Origin: a virus
Reading direction: 5' to 3' (one strand)
Virus record (IMG/VR): IMGVR_UViG_3300037246_001948
Location: 1 to 48,024 of that record
DNA: 48,024 bases
Shown here: positions 34,784 through 41,939 of the stretch, one piece after another
Layout of the letters: every line of letters starts with the position of its first letter
Position numbering within the stretch: position 1 is the first letter of the stretch
The notes under the pieces: model-generated
What the model was told of the DNA's origin: nothing
The model's input: the letters and a program-made list of their open reading frames with translations, nothing else
Databases searched by the model: none
Translations under genes and position numbers: made by a program

Positions 34784-36481
34784 TTATTCTCCGTACCAGT
34801 CTTCATCTTCTAAGACTTCATCATCTGAAGTCCTCAGCTCAAACGGAAGCGCCTGCTCCTGCTTCCAGCGTTCATAGTCTACCGGCCACTCAGAGGTATC
34901 AGCAAATGGAGATTCAATAATCACCTCTTCATCCAGCGGAATGCCGCCTGAGTTCACGCTCTCTAATGCCGAAATAGCCAGGGCAATTGCATAGTCGTTC
35001 TTTGCTCCTGACTTCACCTTTGACAACCGCGCACCCCTACCACGATCTTCCGCTACCGCAGCCGCTACGTGTTTTCGGCACTCGTCGTCAGCATACGTCT
35101 CGAATCTATCATACTTCAATAAGCTATAAAGCTCCTCAGTTGCAGGGATCATATGCGCGTCTGTCTGAGTAACCTCATGCATCGGAAGACCCATTGCTGC
35201 CAAACGAACGCCCGATCCGTGGAATTGATATGGGTCATACCCTATGTAATAAACACGATATTTCACAAACTGAGACAGCACCCAATTTTCAACAATAGCA
35301 GGGTTCAACGGCTCAGCAGCGCTTCCCTGCCAGATCTTATGAAATGCCTGCCTGACCTTCTTTGTCTTCCAATCAAAATAAGTCCCGACAGCCGCAGCGC
35401 AGTTGTGTTTCGGAGCAAAGTCGATCCCGATCGAAATCGCTTTCGTACGCGAAGGTAGAAGAGGCCCCTTCAAAGTAAGGGATTTATCCCACCAATCCAT
35501 GTCGATAAATTGCTCACTCGAAGAGGCAAATCTGTTATCGTGCAAGCGTATATATGCACCAGAGCGCTGCTCATCCTTCTCATCCTCATAATATTCTTTA
35601 TCCTGCCAGGGCATCGTCGGTTCGTGGAACCAGCAGGTAAATACACGTTTATGCTCCCACACAGGATAAGGAAATAGCTCCTGAACCAGTGTTCCCTTAC
35701 CCTCTTTATATTCCTCCGGCCCAACGTTCCTGGTGTACATCTTCCACAACAAATTCTCTTCATCTGATCTGCCGGTCGATCCAGGCTCATATCCAGCATA
35801 CGTGACCACCAACCGAAGAGATGCCGGCTCTGTCGGGACCGGACCCATCTCATCCCACATCCGGTGATGAAGCTCCGAAGTGTAGCCCCAAAGCTCGTCC
35901 CACACTGTCAGGCCGTGGCGAGATCCTGCAGCCGATGTGTTGTGCATGCCAAGAACAATGATCTCCGTCTCGTTGCCCGTAAGGATCACCCGGTCCAAAC
36001 GCACCTTAGCCTTCAACCACGGCATATGATTACAGGCATAGGCAACATCTTTGAACACTCGTTCCTTAGCCTGCAAAGCATCATTAGCTATGACGTAGAT
36101 TTCATTATGATCGCCACGGCTCCAGGCATACCAAAGAGTAATCGCGGCCGCAAGCGCAGTCTTACCAGATTTTTTGGGGAAGCTCAGAATGATGGTACGG
36201 AAAACGAACTCTAATCCACCGGCCTTAAATGCCAATGCCACCCTCAGAAGCGCCTTCTGGAGTGGCGTCAATTCCATGAGCGACGGCTCTTTAACCCACC
36301 GACCGTTTTCCCAACGGCGGTCGACTACAAAGCCATAGTCACTCTCCATCCACGCAACGAAATCCGTCTTCCAGGTTTCAACCTGTTCAGCCGTCGGTGG
36401 TGGTAGATCCTTCAGGATGGCCCTGCCCAAGTTCAGCATGACCATCGCTTGCTCGACCAGGCCGAGCGTCTGAGTCTCCAT
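34784..36481 (-). CDS. terL: Terminase large subunit, 565 aa
   Basis: ATG at 36481 with GGAGGAAG upstream; a start 13 codons earlier exists but lacks a binding site. ATPase: Walker A-like SFPKKSGKT at about 100-108, with Lys-rich deviation typical of terminases; Walker B LTVWDE at 191-196. Nuclease: AISIGIDFAPK (Asp354), YYIGYDPYQ (Asp416) and KNDYAIALAISAL (Asp496), the three acidic positions of the RNase H-like domain. It packages DNA into the procapsid through the portal encoded next to it. The first 95 bases overlap the 113-aa gene upstream. Confidence 0.9.
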   Translation of the reverse strand: METQTLGLVEQAMVMLNLGRAILKDLPPPTAEQVETWKTDFVAWMESDYGFVVDRRWENGRWVKEPSLMELTPLQKALLRVALAFKAGGLEFVFRTIILSFPKKSGKTALAAAITLWYAWSRGDHNEIYVIANDALQAKERVFKDVAYACNHMPWLKAKVRLDRVILTGNETEIIVLGMHNTSAAGSRHGLTVWDELWGYTSELHHRMWDEMGPVPTEPASLRLVVTYAGYEPGSTGRSDEENLLWKMYTRNVGPEEYKEGKGTLVQELFPYPVWEHKRVFTCWFHEPTMPWQDKEYYEDEKDEQRSGAYIRLHDNRFASSSEQFIDMDWWDKSLTLKGPLLPSRTKAISIGIDFAPKHNCAAAVGTYFDWKTKKVRQAFHKIWQGSAAEPLNPAIVENWVLSQFVKYRVYYIGYDPYQFHGSGVRLAAMGLPMHEVTQTDAHMIPATEELYSLLKYDRFETYADDECRKHVAAAVAEDRGRGARLSKVKSGAKNDYAIALAISALESVNSGGIPLDEEVIIESPFADTSEWPVDYERWKQEQALPFELRTSDDEVLEDEDWYGE

Positions 36482-36728
36482 CTTCCTCCACTTGATCAGA
36501 CAGCATAGTAAGCATAACACCGCTGAGCATGTGGATCAGAGCCAGCGCCTCCGTCTCGTTTAGAATAATCTGTAACGTATTATCTACGTTGGGAAAATTG
36601 AAACGCAGATACATCGTATCTGCAGGGTGTCCGACAATGATTCCTGCCTCGAGCGTCTTCTCTCCCACAAACTCGATCTCTGAGCATATTTCAAATTCAA
36701 GCCCATCATCCTCGGTCGTTGGCATCAT
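36387..36728 (-). CDS. Acidic hypothetical protein overlapping terL, 113 aa
   Basis: ATG at 36728 or 36725. The first 75 residues look like a compact beta-then-helix domain (LEFEICSEIEFVGEK, MYLRFNFPNVDNTLQIILNETEALALIHML), followed by a Gly/Asp-rich tail. The tail is encoded in the 95 bases shared with terL, so the overlap probably arose by stop loss. It is immediately downstream of an HTH gene. Could be part of the small terminase unit; this is not shown by any motif. Confidence 0.55.
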   Translation of the reverse strand: MMPTTEDDGLEFEICSEIEFVGEKTLEAGIIVGHPADTMYLRFNFPNVDNTLQIILNETEALALIHMLSGVMLTMLSDQVEEDGDSDARPGRASDGHAELGQGHPEGSTTTDG

Positions 36729-36733
36729 TCAAA

Positions 36734-37177
36734 TTATTTCCCTGGAAGCGTTGGAAGCTTTGGAAGCAGTTTGAGCCGAAGTTCTGTCGGCTTGACCGCC
36801 TTCACCCTGAACCGGCTACCCTTAAGCTCCACAATCTCATCTACCCGGAACCAGCCGCCGTGATTGGGAAACAAACCTTCCAACATCTCTTTCGATTCTG
36901 CCGAACCATCAGACATTTCAAACTTACCCTGTCCTGTGTCCATTTTTTCCTCCGCTTCTAGTTTACCATTATCTCCTAATTCCTCAGCCTTGCGCTTGAT
37001 CTGATTCATATATATTTGAACACTTCGCTTCTTGACACCTAGATGCTCAGCAATCTCTTGAGCGTTCCACCCTCGAACAACAAGGTACAGCACAAAGCGC
37101 TGCTTTGGCGTTACAGCCCAAAACAGCCTGACAAGCCTCCTGCCACGCATTGCTCTCTGAGAGTACCCGTCTTCCAT
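36734..37177 (-). CDS. Helix-turn-helix protein, possible small terminase or regulator, 147 aa
   Basis: Residues 20-66 form a LuxR/sigma-region-4 type HTH: VTPKQRFVLYLVVRGWNAQEIAEHLGVKKRSVQIYMNQIKRKAE, here split as TPKQRFVLYLVVRGW, NAQEIAEHLGV and KKRSVQIYMNQIKRK. The remainder has a charged linker and a beta-rich end (GGWFRVDEIVELKGSRFRVKAV) closing with an L-P-x repeat that comes from a 9-base tandem repeat. Position just upstream of terL suggests a small terminase; the HTH alone fits a regulator equally well. Confidence 0.6.
   Translation of the reverse strand: MEDGYSQRAMRGRRLVRLFWAVTPKQRFVLYLVVRGWNAQEIAEHLGVKKRSVQIYMNQIKRKAEELGDNGKLEAEEKMDTGQGKFEMSDGSAESKEMLEGLFPNHGGWFRVDEIVELKGSRFRVKAVKPTELRLKLLPKLPTLPGK
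36741..36767. repeat. Three tandem 9-base units TGGAAGCNN
   Basis: TGGAAGCGT, TGGAAGCTT and TGGAAGCAG follow each other and encode the L-P-x periodic end (LPKLPTLPGK) of the HTH protein. The in-frame period suggests slippage growth. No regulatory meaning is visible. Confidence 0.6.
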
Positions 37178-37180
37178 ACA

Positions 37181-37378
37181 TCAGTCACTACGCGCAAAAT
37201 TCTCCAGCTCAGTATCGTCTGCTTCAATAATAAGATAGACAATATCTAAGACAGTCTGCTCCAGACCATCCCGGGATCCATCCAACATCTTCTCCCGGTG
37301 ATCGTCAGCTAAATGATACGCCAAATCAGAATCATTCGCAAACTCTCGCGAACAAAAAGGACACTGTACCGACTGCAT
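37181..37378 (-). CDS. C2H2 zinc-finger protein, 65 aa
   Basis: The ATG at 37378 is chosen because GGAG lies nine to ten bases upstream; starts at 37396 or 37456 lack a binding site and would add random-looking basic residues. Residues 5-27 make a classic finger: CPFCSREFANDSDLAYHLADDH. The rest is an acidic helix (LEQTVLDIVYLIIEADDTELE). Prokaryotic C2H2 proteins of this kind are frequent in phages and can bind DNA or protein. It lies between the Tat-signal protein and the HTH gene. Confidence 0.65.
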   Translation of the reverse strand: MQSVQCPFCSREFANDSDLAYHLADDHREKMLDGSRDGLEQTVLDIVYLIIEADDTELENFARSD

Positions 37379-37398
37379 AATCAAGCGTCTCCACATCT

Positions 37399-37878
37399 TT
37401 ATGTGGCGCCGCCGACTCCTATTGTCAGTGTGGCGTCCTCTGCTATGACTTTCCATTCGATCTGAGTCTCGTCCTCAGGGATGGCTTCGCTGTAAACGAT
37501 CACCGCGCCCAGCGACTTCCCGGTCTTTGTATTCAAATACTGAGCTCGATTCGGATCGATCTCCAGGAGCATCATTTCGTCGTCTAGGCCAAACTCTTCC
37601 CGTAGATATTTGTCCCACGAATCCATCAAATCGGCGTACAGCCAGGGGGGCATAATCATGTAGTAAGGTCCACTGACGCGGGCCTCTTCCAGCAAGGAGA
37701 CAGCGTTCAAAAAGTCGGCGTAGGTGATCTGATCCGAAACCGCCGCTCCAACGGCCCCAGCCTCCTCTAAGGAGGCTAAGACTTTTGGGCCAGCTGCAAT
37801 CGCGCCGGCCAAAATAGCCATCGTCTTAACAAAAGCCCGTCGACCTACAGTTTGATCACCCATCTCCCCACCAATCAT
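37399..37878 (-). CDS. Tat-signal-like protein with capsid-like body, 159 aa
   Basis: The N-terminus has a twin-arginine motif, GRRAFVKT at about 12-19, then a hydrophobic stretch (MAILAGAIAAGPKVLA) and a possible cut after LAS. The body, ITYADFLNAVSLLEEARVSG then YYMIMPPWLYADLMDSW and LGAVIVYSEAIPED, follows the same order as SYRDFIIAVATLMAANA, VVLHPHSYFTLMQ and LMCDIYVTSNARE in the major capsid protein of this window. It may be an exported relic of a capsid domain or an unrelated fold. Two start choices (37878, 37863) remain open. It overlaps the upstream gene by 23 bases. Confidence 0.5.
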   Translation of the reverse strand: MIGGEMGDQTVGRRAFVKTMAILAGAIAAGPKVLASLEEAGAVGAAVSDQITYADFLNAVSLLEEARVSGPYYMIMPPWLYADLMDSWDKYLREEFGLDDEMMLLEIDPNRAQYLNTKTGKSLGAVIVYSEAIPEDETQIEWKVIAEDATLTIGVGGAT

Positions 37879-38236
37879 CCTTGTTATAAATCTTCCGGAG
37901 ATAGGGAGACGTTTCGATACAATGCATCAGCTCTGCATCTGTCAAATCGCCTGTACGCATCTTCAGAAGCGCATCAGCAAGTATCTTTTCTATATCGCAA
38001 TCCCTCAGTTCATTCAGCCAATTTTTCAGGAGTCTAAACTCATCCTGCTTGCAAGTCAATGCAAACTTGGCTTTCTGGCGCCAGTCCCAATACTTCTTGC
38101 TGACCATTCTCTCCTGAGTCTCGAGATCGATACGATTGCGATCGCCAAGTTGTATCTCAATGCTGCGCATTTCCGAACGCAGCACATCCATCCGATCACG
38201 ACATTCCTGTTCATCTGTAGGAACTATACCAGGCAT
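37856..38236 (-). CDS. Helical coiled-coil hypothetical protein, 126 aa
   Basis: Highly charged and helical with heptad-like runs (ECRDRMDVLRSEMRSIEIQL) and a Trp/Lys-rich centre (YWDWRQKAKFALTCKQDEF). The end is acidic with DDWWGDG. It lies six bases from the gene before it. Coiled-coil phage proteins of this size include recombination and regulatory accessories; nothing here decides. Family not recognised. Confidence 0.6.
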   Translation of the reverse strand: MPGIVPTDEQECRDRMDVLRSEMRSIEIQLGDRNRIDLETQERMVSKKYWDWRQKAKFALTCKQDEFRLLKNWLNELRDCDIEKILADALLKMRTGDLTDAELMHCIETSPYLRKIYNKDDWWGDG

Positions 38237-38242
38237 CGATGA

Positions 38243-38482
38243 TCACTCCTCCTCTTTCAAGACAAAGTTCTCACAGGCGTCTGTAGGTCTAGATCTCCAC
38301 GGATAGCCGTTACGATTCACACAATTGAAACAATGCCCACCCTGGACTATAGATATTTCGAGCCAGTTTTCGCAATCCTCTACTTCGTAACTGCGCCGAT
38401 CCTTGCAGCTGGCAATACAGAAAGCTTTACCGGTGCTGGCGGCGTATCGAAGGCACTCGTCGGTATGTTTATAATCGCCCAC
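38243..38482 (-). CDS. Cys-rich probable zinc protein, 79 aa
   Basis: GTG at 38482 is favoured over the ATG at 38512 because AAGGAG lies six bases before it, and it overlaps the previous stop by one base (TAGTG). Eight Cys are seen: CLRYAAS, CIASC, CENW, CFNC and ACENF, enough for two zinc sites. DNA-contacting or folding role unknown. It is one link in a chain of small overlapping genes. Confidence 0.55.
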   Translation of the reverse strand: MGDYKHTDECLRYAASTGKAFCIASCKDRRSYEVEDCENWLEISIVQGGHCFNCVNRNGYPWRSRPTDACENFVLKEEE

Positions 38483-38670
38483 TATTTCTCCTTCCGAAGC
38501 TGCACAGCCCATCTACAGACCACAGCTCGAAATCCATCCTCAAACTCAACCAAGATGCTATTCTTCTTACCCCTCGCAAGCACTCTACAGAGCTGTCCTT
38601 TGCGCTTGCCAAGTTCCGGATACTTCCCATTGCAGGTTCCCCAAACCCACTTATGCGTCAGTCGTTTCAC
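38482..38670 (-). CDS. Small basic SH3-like phage protein, 62 aa
   Basis: GTG start at 38670 overlaps the end of the DUF4031-fusion gene (GGTGA). The sequence LGKRKGQLCRVLARGKKNS, followed by ILVEFEDGFRAVVCRWAV, is a beta-barrel pattern of a kind I recall from many phage genomes, where it remains of unknown function. Basic charge suggests nucleic acid contact. It is directly coupled to the following Cys-rich gene. Confidence 0.65.
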   Translation of the reverse strand: MKRLTHKWVWGTCNGKYPELGKRKGQLCRVLARGKKNSILVEFEDGFRAVVCRWAVQLRKEK

Positions 38671-39236
38671 CTACCTGTGTAGTCACGGAACGATGGTTCT
38701 CCCCTTCCATCCACACCTGAGCGTATCACACGATCCAGCTCAGCAGCAATCAGGGCTCCTGCTTTGACCAAGTTACGCTTATATGTCGACGGCTTCCACC
38801 ACACCTCATCCCAAGGCCAGTATCTCGGTACGACGTGCGCCATCTCACCCTCTCCATACAGCGCATAGCAAACCGCAGCCTCGACCATGCTCCCGCCAGA
38901 GTGTTCATCATCGTGTTCCGGCGTCCAGCCCTCTTCATCAAAGTGCCGCTGTCTTTCATCAGTAATCAGTTCAACACCTGTCTTCATCTCTCTATTCTCC
39001 TCTCGCAACCGAATCACCAATTCCTCTGCTGTGATCTCAATCGTACCGTACTCCACAGCCAGCTTCCGCTTGCTCATCGAAACGTCGTAATGCGGTCGTC
39101 GCCCATCTTGAAACCACTCACGCTTCATCCCAATCCTGCCAGCCATCTCATGCAATTCTTCTTCTGTATCCGCGATCATGTGACACATCTTCATACGCCC
39201 AAACGGGATGAACACATCGTCAACGTAGACTGGCAC
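38667..39236 (-). CDS. DUF4031 domain fused to a second phage domain, 189 aa
   Basis: GTG at 39236 is preferred because AAGGA lies about six bases upstream and it starts just after the previous stop; a longer form from 39356 would overlap that gene by 118 bases. Residues 1-75 match DUF4031: VYVDDVFIPFGRMKMCHMIAD, here as YVDD, RMKMCHM, EELHEMAGRIGM and PHYDVSMSKRKLA. Residues 90-185 hold a separate motif set, DERQRHFDEEGWTPEHDDEH and WPWDEVWWKP and KAGALIAAELDR, known from many phage proteins of unknown role. Both domains have conserved acidic and His residues suggesting metal-dependent chemistry, perhaps on nucleotides; inference only. Confidence 0.65.
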   Translation of the reverse strand: MPVYVDDVFIPFGRMKMCHMIADTEEELHEMAGRIGMKREWFQDGRRPHYDVSMSKRKLAVEYGTIEITAEELVIRLREENREMKTGVELITDERQRHFDEEGWTPEHDDEHSGGSMVEAAVCYALYGEGEMAHVVPRYWPWDEVWWKPSTYKRNLVKAGALIAAELDRVIRSGVDGRGEPSFRDYTGR

Positions 39237-39238
39237 AA

Positions 39239-39994
39239 TCAATCCTTCTTCTCCGCTCCGCACGTGCAGATACAGTCCTTGAACGCCACGTTTTTCAAGC
39301 ACATAGGCGCATGTACAGGAATAGTTTTCCTCAAGATGAACTCCACCAAATCCCAATCCTCGCCTTCCTGGACACGTTCTGCTCTCTCTCGCAGAGCTGC
39401 AAGGTTAGCCTCAGCCACGACAAGCCTTTGTTTAATATCAAACGGTTTAATATCAAACGAAGCATCCAGAAGAGTGACCTTCTCCCTTTCATGTGCCAAA
39501 TCCGCTTCAAGATGGGCGATTATCCTATCCCGCTCATCAATCAATTCCTCTCCCATCTTCGTCGTTTCTTCCAGCCTAGCTTGGACATGCTGAGTAAATC
39601 GTAAATTCCGCTTCGTGGCCTTCTTCCATGCATCGTGTTCCCGTAAGATCCAGCCAACGCGCTCGTCGGGGCCGTCGCCAAACGCAGAGGGAGGTTCGGG
39701 CAACCGCTGAATGGCAGCATCCAGCTCCTCGACTATCTGCCGCGCGCTAAGCCAGCTATTGAAATTCCTGTTCGCGCGTTTCCCTAGATCTTTGTTGAGA
39801 GCCTCGAGTCGCTTCTTCTCTTTGGCAAGCCGCATTCTCGTTCGTGCTTCTCTGACAGCCCTGGATCGCCAAGTTTCCACATCTAACATGATCCGAAAGA
39901 AGTCTCGCCTCACCAACCTTAAGTCAGCAACACCCAATCGCCTTGTTTGATAAATTGCCCTAGCTAGTAACTTCAATGCGCTCTCACTCATCAT
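39239..39994 (-). CDS. Long coiled-coil protein with C-terminal Cys pair, 251 aa
   Basis: ATG at 39994 (or the next codon, 39991) with GGGAGG upstream and one- to four-base overlap with the HNH gene; the frame is open further upstream but lies inside that gene. Basic helical N-terminus (VRRDFFRIMLDVETWRSRAV), coiled coil at about 40-75 and 140-190, and an end with CICTCG, which may bind zinc. A 15-base direct duplication at 39424-39453 produces the repeated FDIK in the coiled coil. Function unknown. Confidence 0.6.
   Translation of the reverse strand: MMSESALKLLARAIYQTRRLGVADLRLVRRDFFRIMLDVETWRSRAVREARTRMRLAKEKKRLEALNKDLGKRANRNFNSWLSARQIVEELDAAIQRLPEPPSAFGDGPDERVGWILREHDAWKKATKRNLRFTQHVQARLEETTKMGEELIDERDRIIAHLEADLAHEREKVTLLDASFDIKPFDIKQRLVVAEANLAALRERAERVQEGEDWDLVEFILRKTIPVHAPMCLKNVAFKDCICTCGAEKKD
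39424..39460. repeat. 15-base direct repeat, two copies
   Basis: GTTTAATATCAAACG occurs twice back to back within the coiled-coil gene, encoding the doubled FDIK motif. Each copy is itself a partial palindrome. It keeps the frame. Likely a slippage duplication. Confidence 0.55.
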
Positions 39995-40506
39995 CCATCC
40001 TCCCAATAATAGGTATCGTATTTTTCCATCTTCTTTTCCCGATATGCATCCCACCTTTTCTTAGTTGCCTTGTTCTTTAGTTTCTGCATCTTGGCGCCAA
40101 CTTCAGGATCTTCAAGTATGATTTTCAAATGCTGCCCCCGAGACAGAGCAACCAAATTCCCGGGTTCATCGTTCAGCGGATCTCCGTCAACATGGCGCAC
40201 AATCCAACCATCGGGAAGAGGTTTCCTATTCGCTTCTTCCCAAGCAATATGCGATCTCTGTCTCCAGACATTAGGTTCAGCAACCTTAACCCGCATGTAG
40301 CCTTTGGACATTGATTCTGTGCCAACAGGAACCAACGTCGGGGGTACATTACCTTTCTTGAATTGCGTCGCCGGCGAGCAGCTCCGTCCAATCTTGGCCT
40401 TATTCTGGCAGTCTTTGGAGCAATACTTCTTGCGCTCCAATAAGCTCTTGCGAACTATCATCACTTTGCCACAGGGAGCATAGGCGCACCATCTGATGTA
40501 ACCCAT
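39991..40506 (-). CDS. HNH endonuclease with N-terminal zinc finger, 171 aa
   Basis: N-terminal finger: CAYAPCGK (7-14) and YCSKDCQ (28-34). HNH core: WRQRSHIAWEEANRKPLP with His86, then GWIVRHVDGDPLND (His105, Asp107) and EPGNLVALSRGQHL (Asn117, His126). This is the compact HNH_3-type phage nuclease, often a homing or packaging-linked enzyme that nicks or cuts DNA. The gene is not next to terL here, so a free-standing mobile HNH gene is likely. Basic C-terminal tail (KNKATKKRWDAYREKKME). Confidence 0.8.
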   Translation of the reverse strand: MGYIRWCAYAPCGKVMIVRKSLLERKKYCSKDCQNKAKIGRSCSPATQFKKGNVPPTLVPVGTESMSKGYMRVKVAEPNVWRQRSHIAWEEANRKPLPDGWIVRHVDGDPLNDEPGNLVALSRGQHLKIILEDPEVGAKMQKLKNKATKKRWDAYREKKMEKYDTYYWEDG

Positions 40507-40509
40507 TGC

Positions 40510-40725
40510 CTACTTAGCCTTGAATGTCTCCAAGAGCTTCCCGATAGCCTTCAACGCCTCTATTCTGCACTCACCTAGACGTACAGCCAGGTCTGCCTTG
40601 ATGAGAACAGCGTCACGCATAAGATCATGTACACCACAAGAGCATTTAGCCGCCATTTCTTTCATATAATCACAATCCCCTGCATGTGGTGTCTCCATTA
40701 TTGCTGCAATTAAAGCATCCATCAT
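40510..40725 (-). CDS. Small helical hypothetical protein, 71 aa
   Basis: ATG at 40725 (or 40722) with GGGAGGT upstream and a four-base overlap with the DUF5131 gene; an upstream GTG-type start is inside that gene. Mostly helical, with three Cys in CDYM and KCSCG that might bind a metal, and a Leu/Ala/Lys-rich end (ALKAIGKLLETFKAK). Family not recognised. Confidence 0.6.
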   Translation of the reverse strand: MMDALIAAIMETPHAGDCDYMKEMAAKCSCGVHDLMRDAVLIKADLAVRLGECRIEALKAIGKLLETFKAK

Positions 40726-41492
40726 CCGACCTCCCACGGTAGATTATTCCAAAAATCGCCCATATATCGCCTGCCGCCCCAGGTACCGTTCACTTTCTTT
40801 GTCCCTCCCCACTGCTTGAAAAAGAAAGGAATATCTTTCCAGGCACAATCGTTCTGTATTCTCATCACCCAGGAAGGCTCCATTTTGCGATGGCCCGGGC
40901 CGCTCTCCCCGCCTACAGCCACCCCATCGATCAAATCCCCGATCGTCTCGTAGCCAGGCCCCCACCCTTGAGAAAGCGTGTCCCTAACGCGCATATCAAT
41001 AGAGCCAAGCAGAGGCTCAAAAGATATAAACCTACGAGCTGCAGGATTCATCATAAGATGAGGCAAACGCTTATCATATGCCTCCTGATCCTCCGCAGTA
41101 ATCCCAAGACAGATGTGGCTCCAATCCCTGTACAGATCCTTTGCCCAACCAGACGGAAGCATATTGGCAATATTCTCAGGACGCTTCGTGAGCAGTAGGT
41201 AAGTATGCCGGGGCGTCCGGCGCATGATCTCCCAAAAGTCTCGGCGCCATTCCTCTGGCACATCTGCATGAAAGAAGTCACTCAAATGCCCAACAAAGAT
41301 TGTAAGCGGCTCCTTCCATTTCAGGGGATCCTCGAACGTCGTCTTGCTGCGAACGATCGTTCCGAAGTCCTCTCCTACCCGCTTCGCTCTACGCGCAGCA
41401 TAGCAATTAGCACAGCCGGCAGAAACCGGATTACAGCCCCGCCATGGCGAACAGGATGCGTCACACCATTCAATAGCGCTCTCTTTAGCCAT
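40722..41492 (-). CDS. DUF5131 family (phage Gp37/Gp68) protein, 256 aa
   Basis: The start KESAIEWCDASCSPWRGCNP and then GCANCYAARRAKRVG is the hallmark of DUF5131: a Cys20-x6-Cys27-x2-Cys30 cluster next to a TIM-barrel-like body (IFVGHLSDFFHADVPEEW, TYLLLTKRPENIANML, RFISFEPLLGSIDM, GVAVGGESGPGHR). The Cys pattern and barrel suggest a radical-SAM-like or other Fe-S enzyme, but the reaction of the family is not known to me. ATG at 41492 is chosen because this is where the family begins; longer forms overlap the gene before. Confidence 0.85.
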   Translation of the reverse strand: MAKESAIEWCDASCSPWRGCNPVSAGCANCYAARRAKRVGEDFGTIVRSKTTFEDPLKWKEPLTIFVGHLSDFFHADVPEEWRRDFWEIMRRTPRHTYLLLTKRPENIANMLPSGWAKDLYRDWSHICLGITAEDQEAYDKRLPHLMMNPAARRFISFEPLLGSIDMRVRDTLSQGWGPGYETIGDLIDGVAVGGESGPGHRKMEPSWVMRIQNDCAWKDIPFFFKQWGGTKKVNGTWGGRRYMGDFWNNLPWEVG

Positions 41493-41646
41493 CGGGGGTC
41501 CAGTCCGGGTTATATCGCAACCGCTCCACATAATTCTTCCAGAGCTCACGCATTTCTCTACGAGGAAGCCCAAGCCGCTTAGCCTCTGCCTTAGCCATCT
41601 TGAGCGCTTTGCGACGCCTTTCTTTTCGGCTTAAATCGGGCTTCAT
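41485..41646 (-). CDS. Small basic helical protein, 53 aa
   Basis: ATG at 41646 overlaps the previous stop (ATGA). Very basic and helical: KERRRKALKMAKAEAKRLG. It ends within the start of the DUF5131 gene by ATGGCTAA overlap. It may bind nucleic acid. Function unknown. Confidence 0.55.
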   Translation of the reverse strand: MKPDLSRKERRRKALKMAKAEAKRLGLPRREMRELWKNYVERLRYNPDWTPDG

Positions 41647-41939
41647 GCGTCCACCGTTGTAACATTGCCCGGGTGATTCGGGCACTTCTCCGTATGCCTA
41701 TTCAGGTATGCCTGATATTTATATACCTTCTCGCACCAGGGACATGGGAAGTGGGGGAGAGATTTGTCTACCTCTTCCTTACCCCCCTTGTATTCCGACC
41801 CCAGCTCGACGCCGTAGTTCTCCAGAATTACCCGAAGCTCAGTCTGCAGCTTCTTAGGGTTTCTGAGCACTGCCTTCGCGTCTGCTACCGACAACTCCAA
41901 GTGAATCCCCTTGATCTCAGTCTTCGCTGTTATCAACAT
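41643..41939 (-). CDS. C2H2 zinc-finger protein, 98 aa
   Basis: The first 60 residues are alpha/beta (TEIKGIHLELSVADAKAVL, helix to about 45). The end has a C2H2/C2HC finger: CPWCEKVYKYQAYLNRHTEKC (Cys66, Cys69, His82, Cys86, nearby His). It overlaps the upstream MmcB-like gene by 23 bases. With the other C2H2 gene at 37181 it shows that these fingers recur in this genome. DNA binding is likely; target unknown. Confidence 0.65.
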   Translation of the reverse strand: MLITAKTEIKGIHLELSVADAKAVLRNPKKLQTELRVILENYGVELGSEYKGGKEEVDKSLPHFPCPWCEKVYKYQAYLNRHTEKCPNHPGNVTTVDA

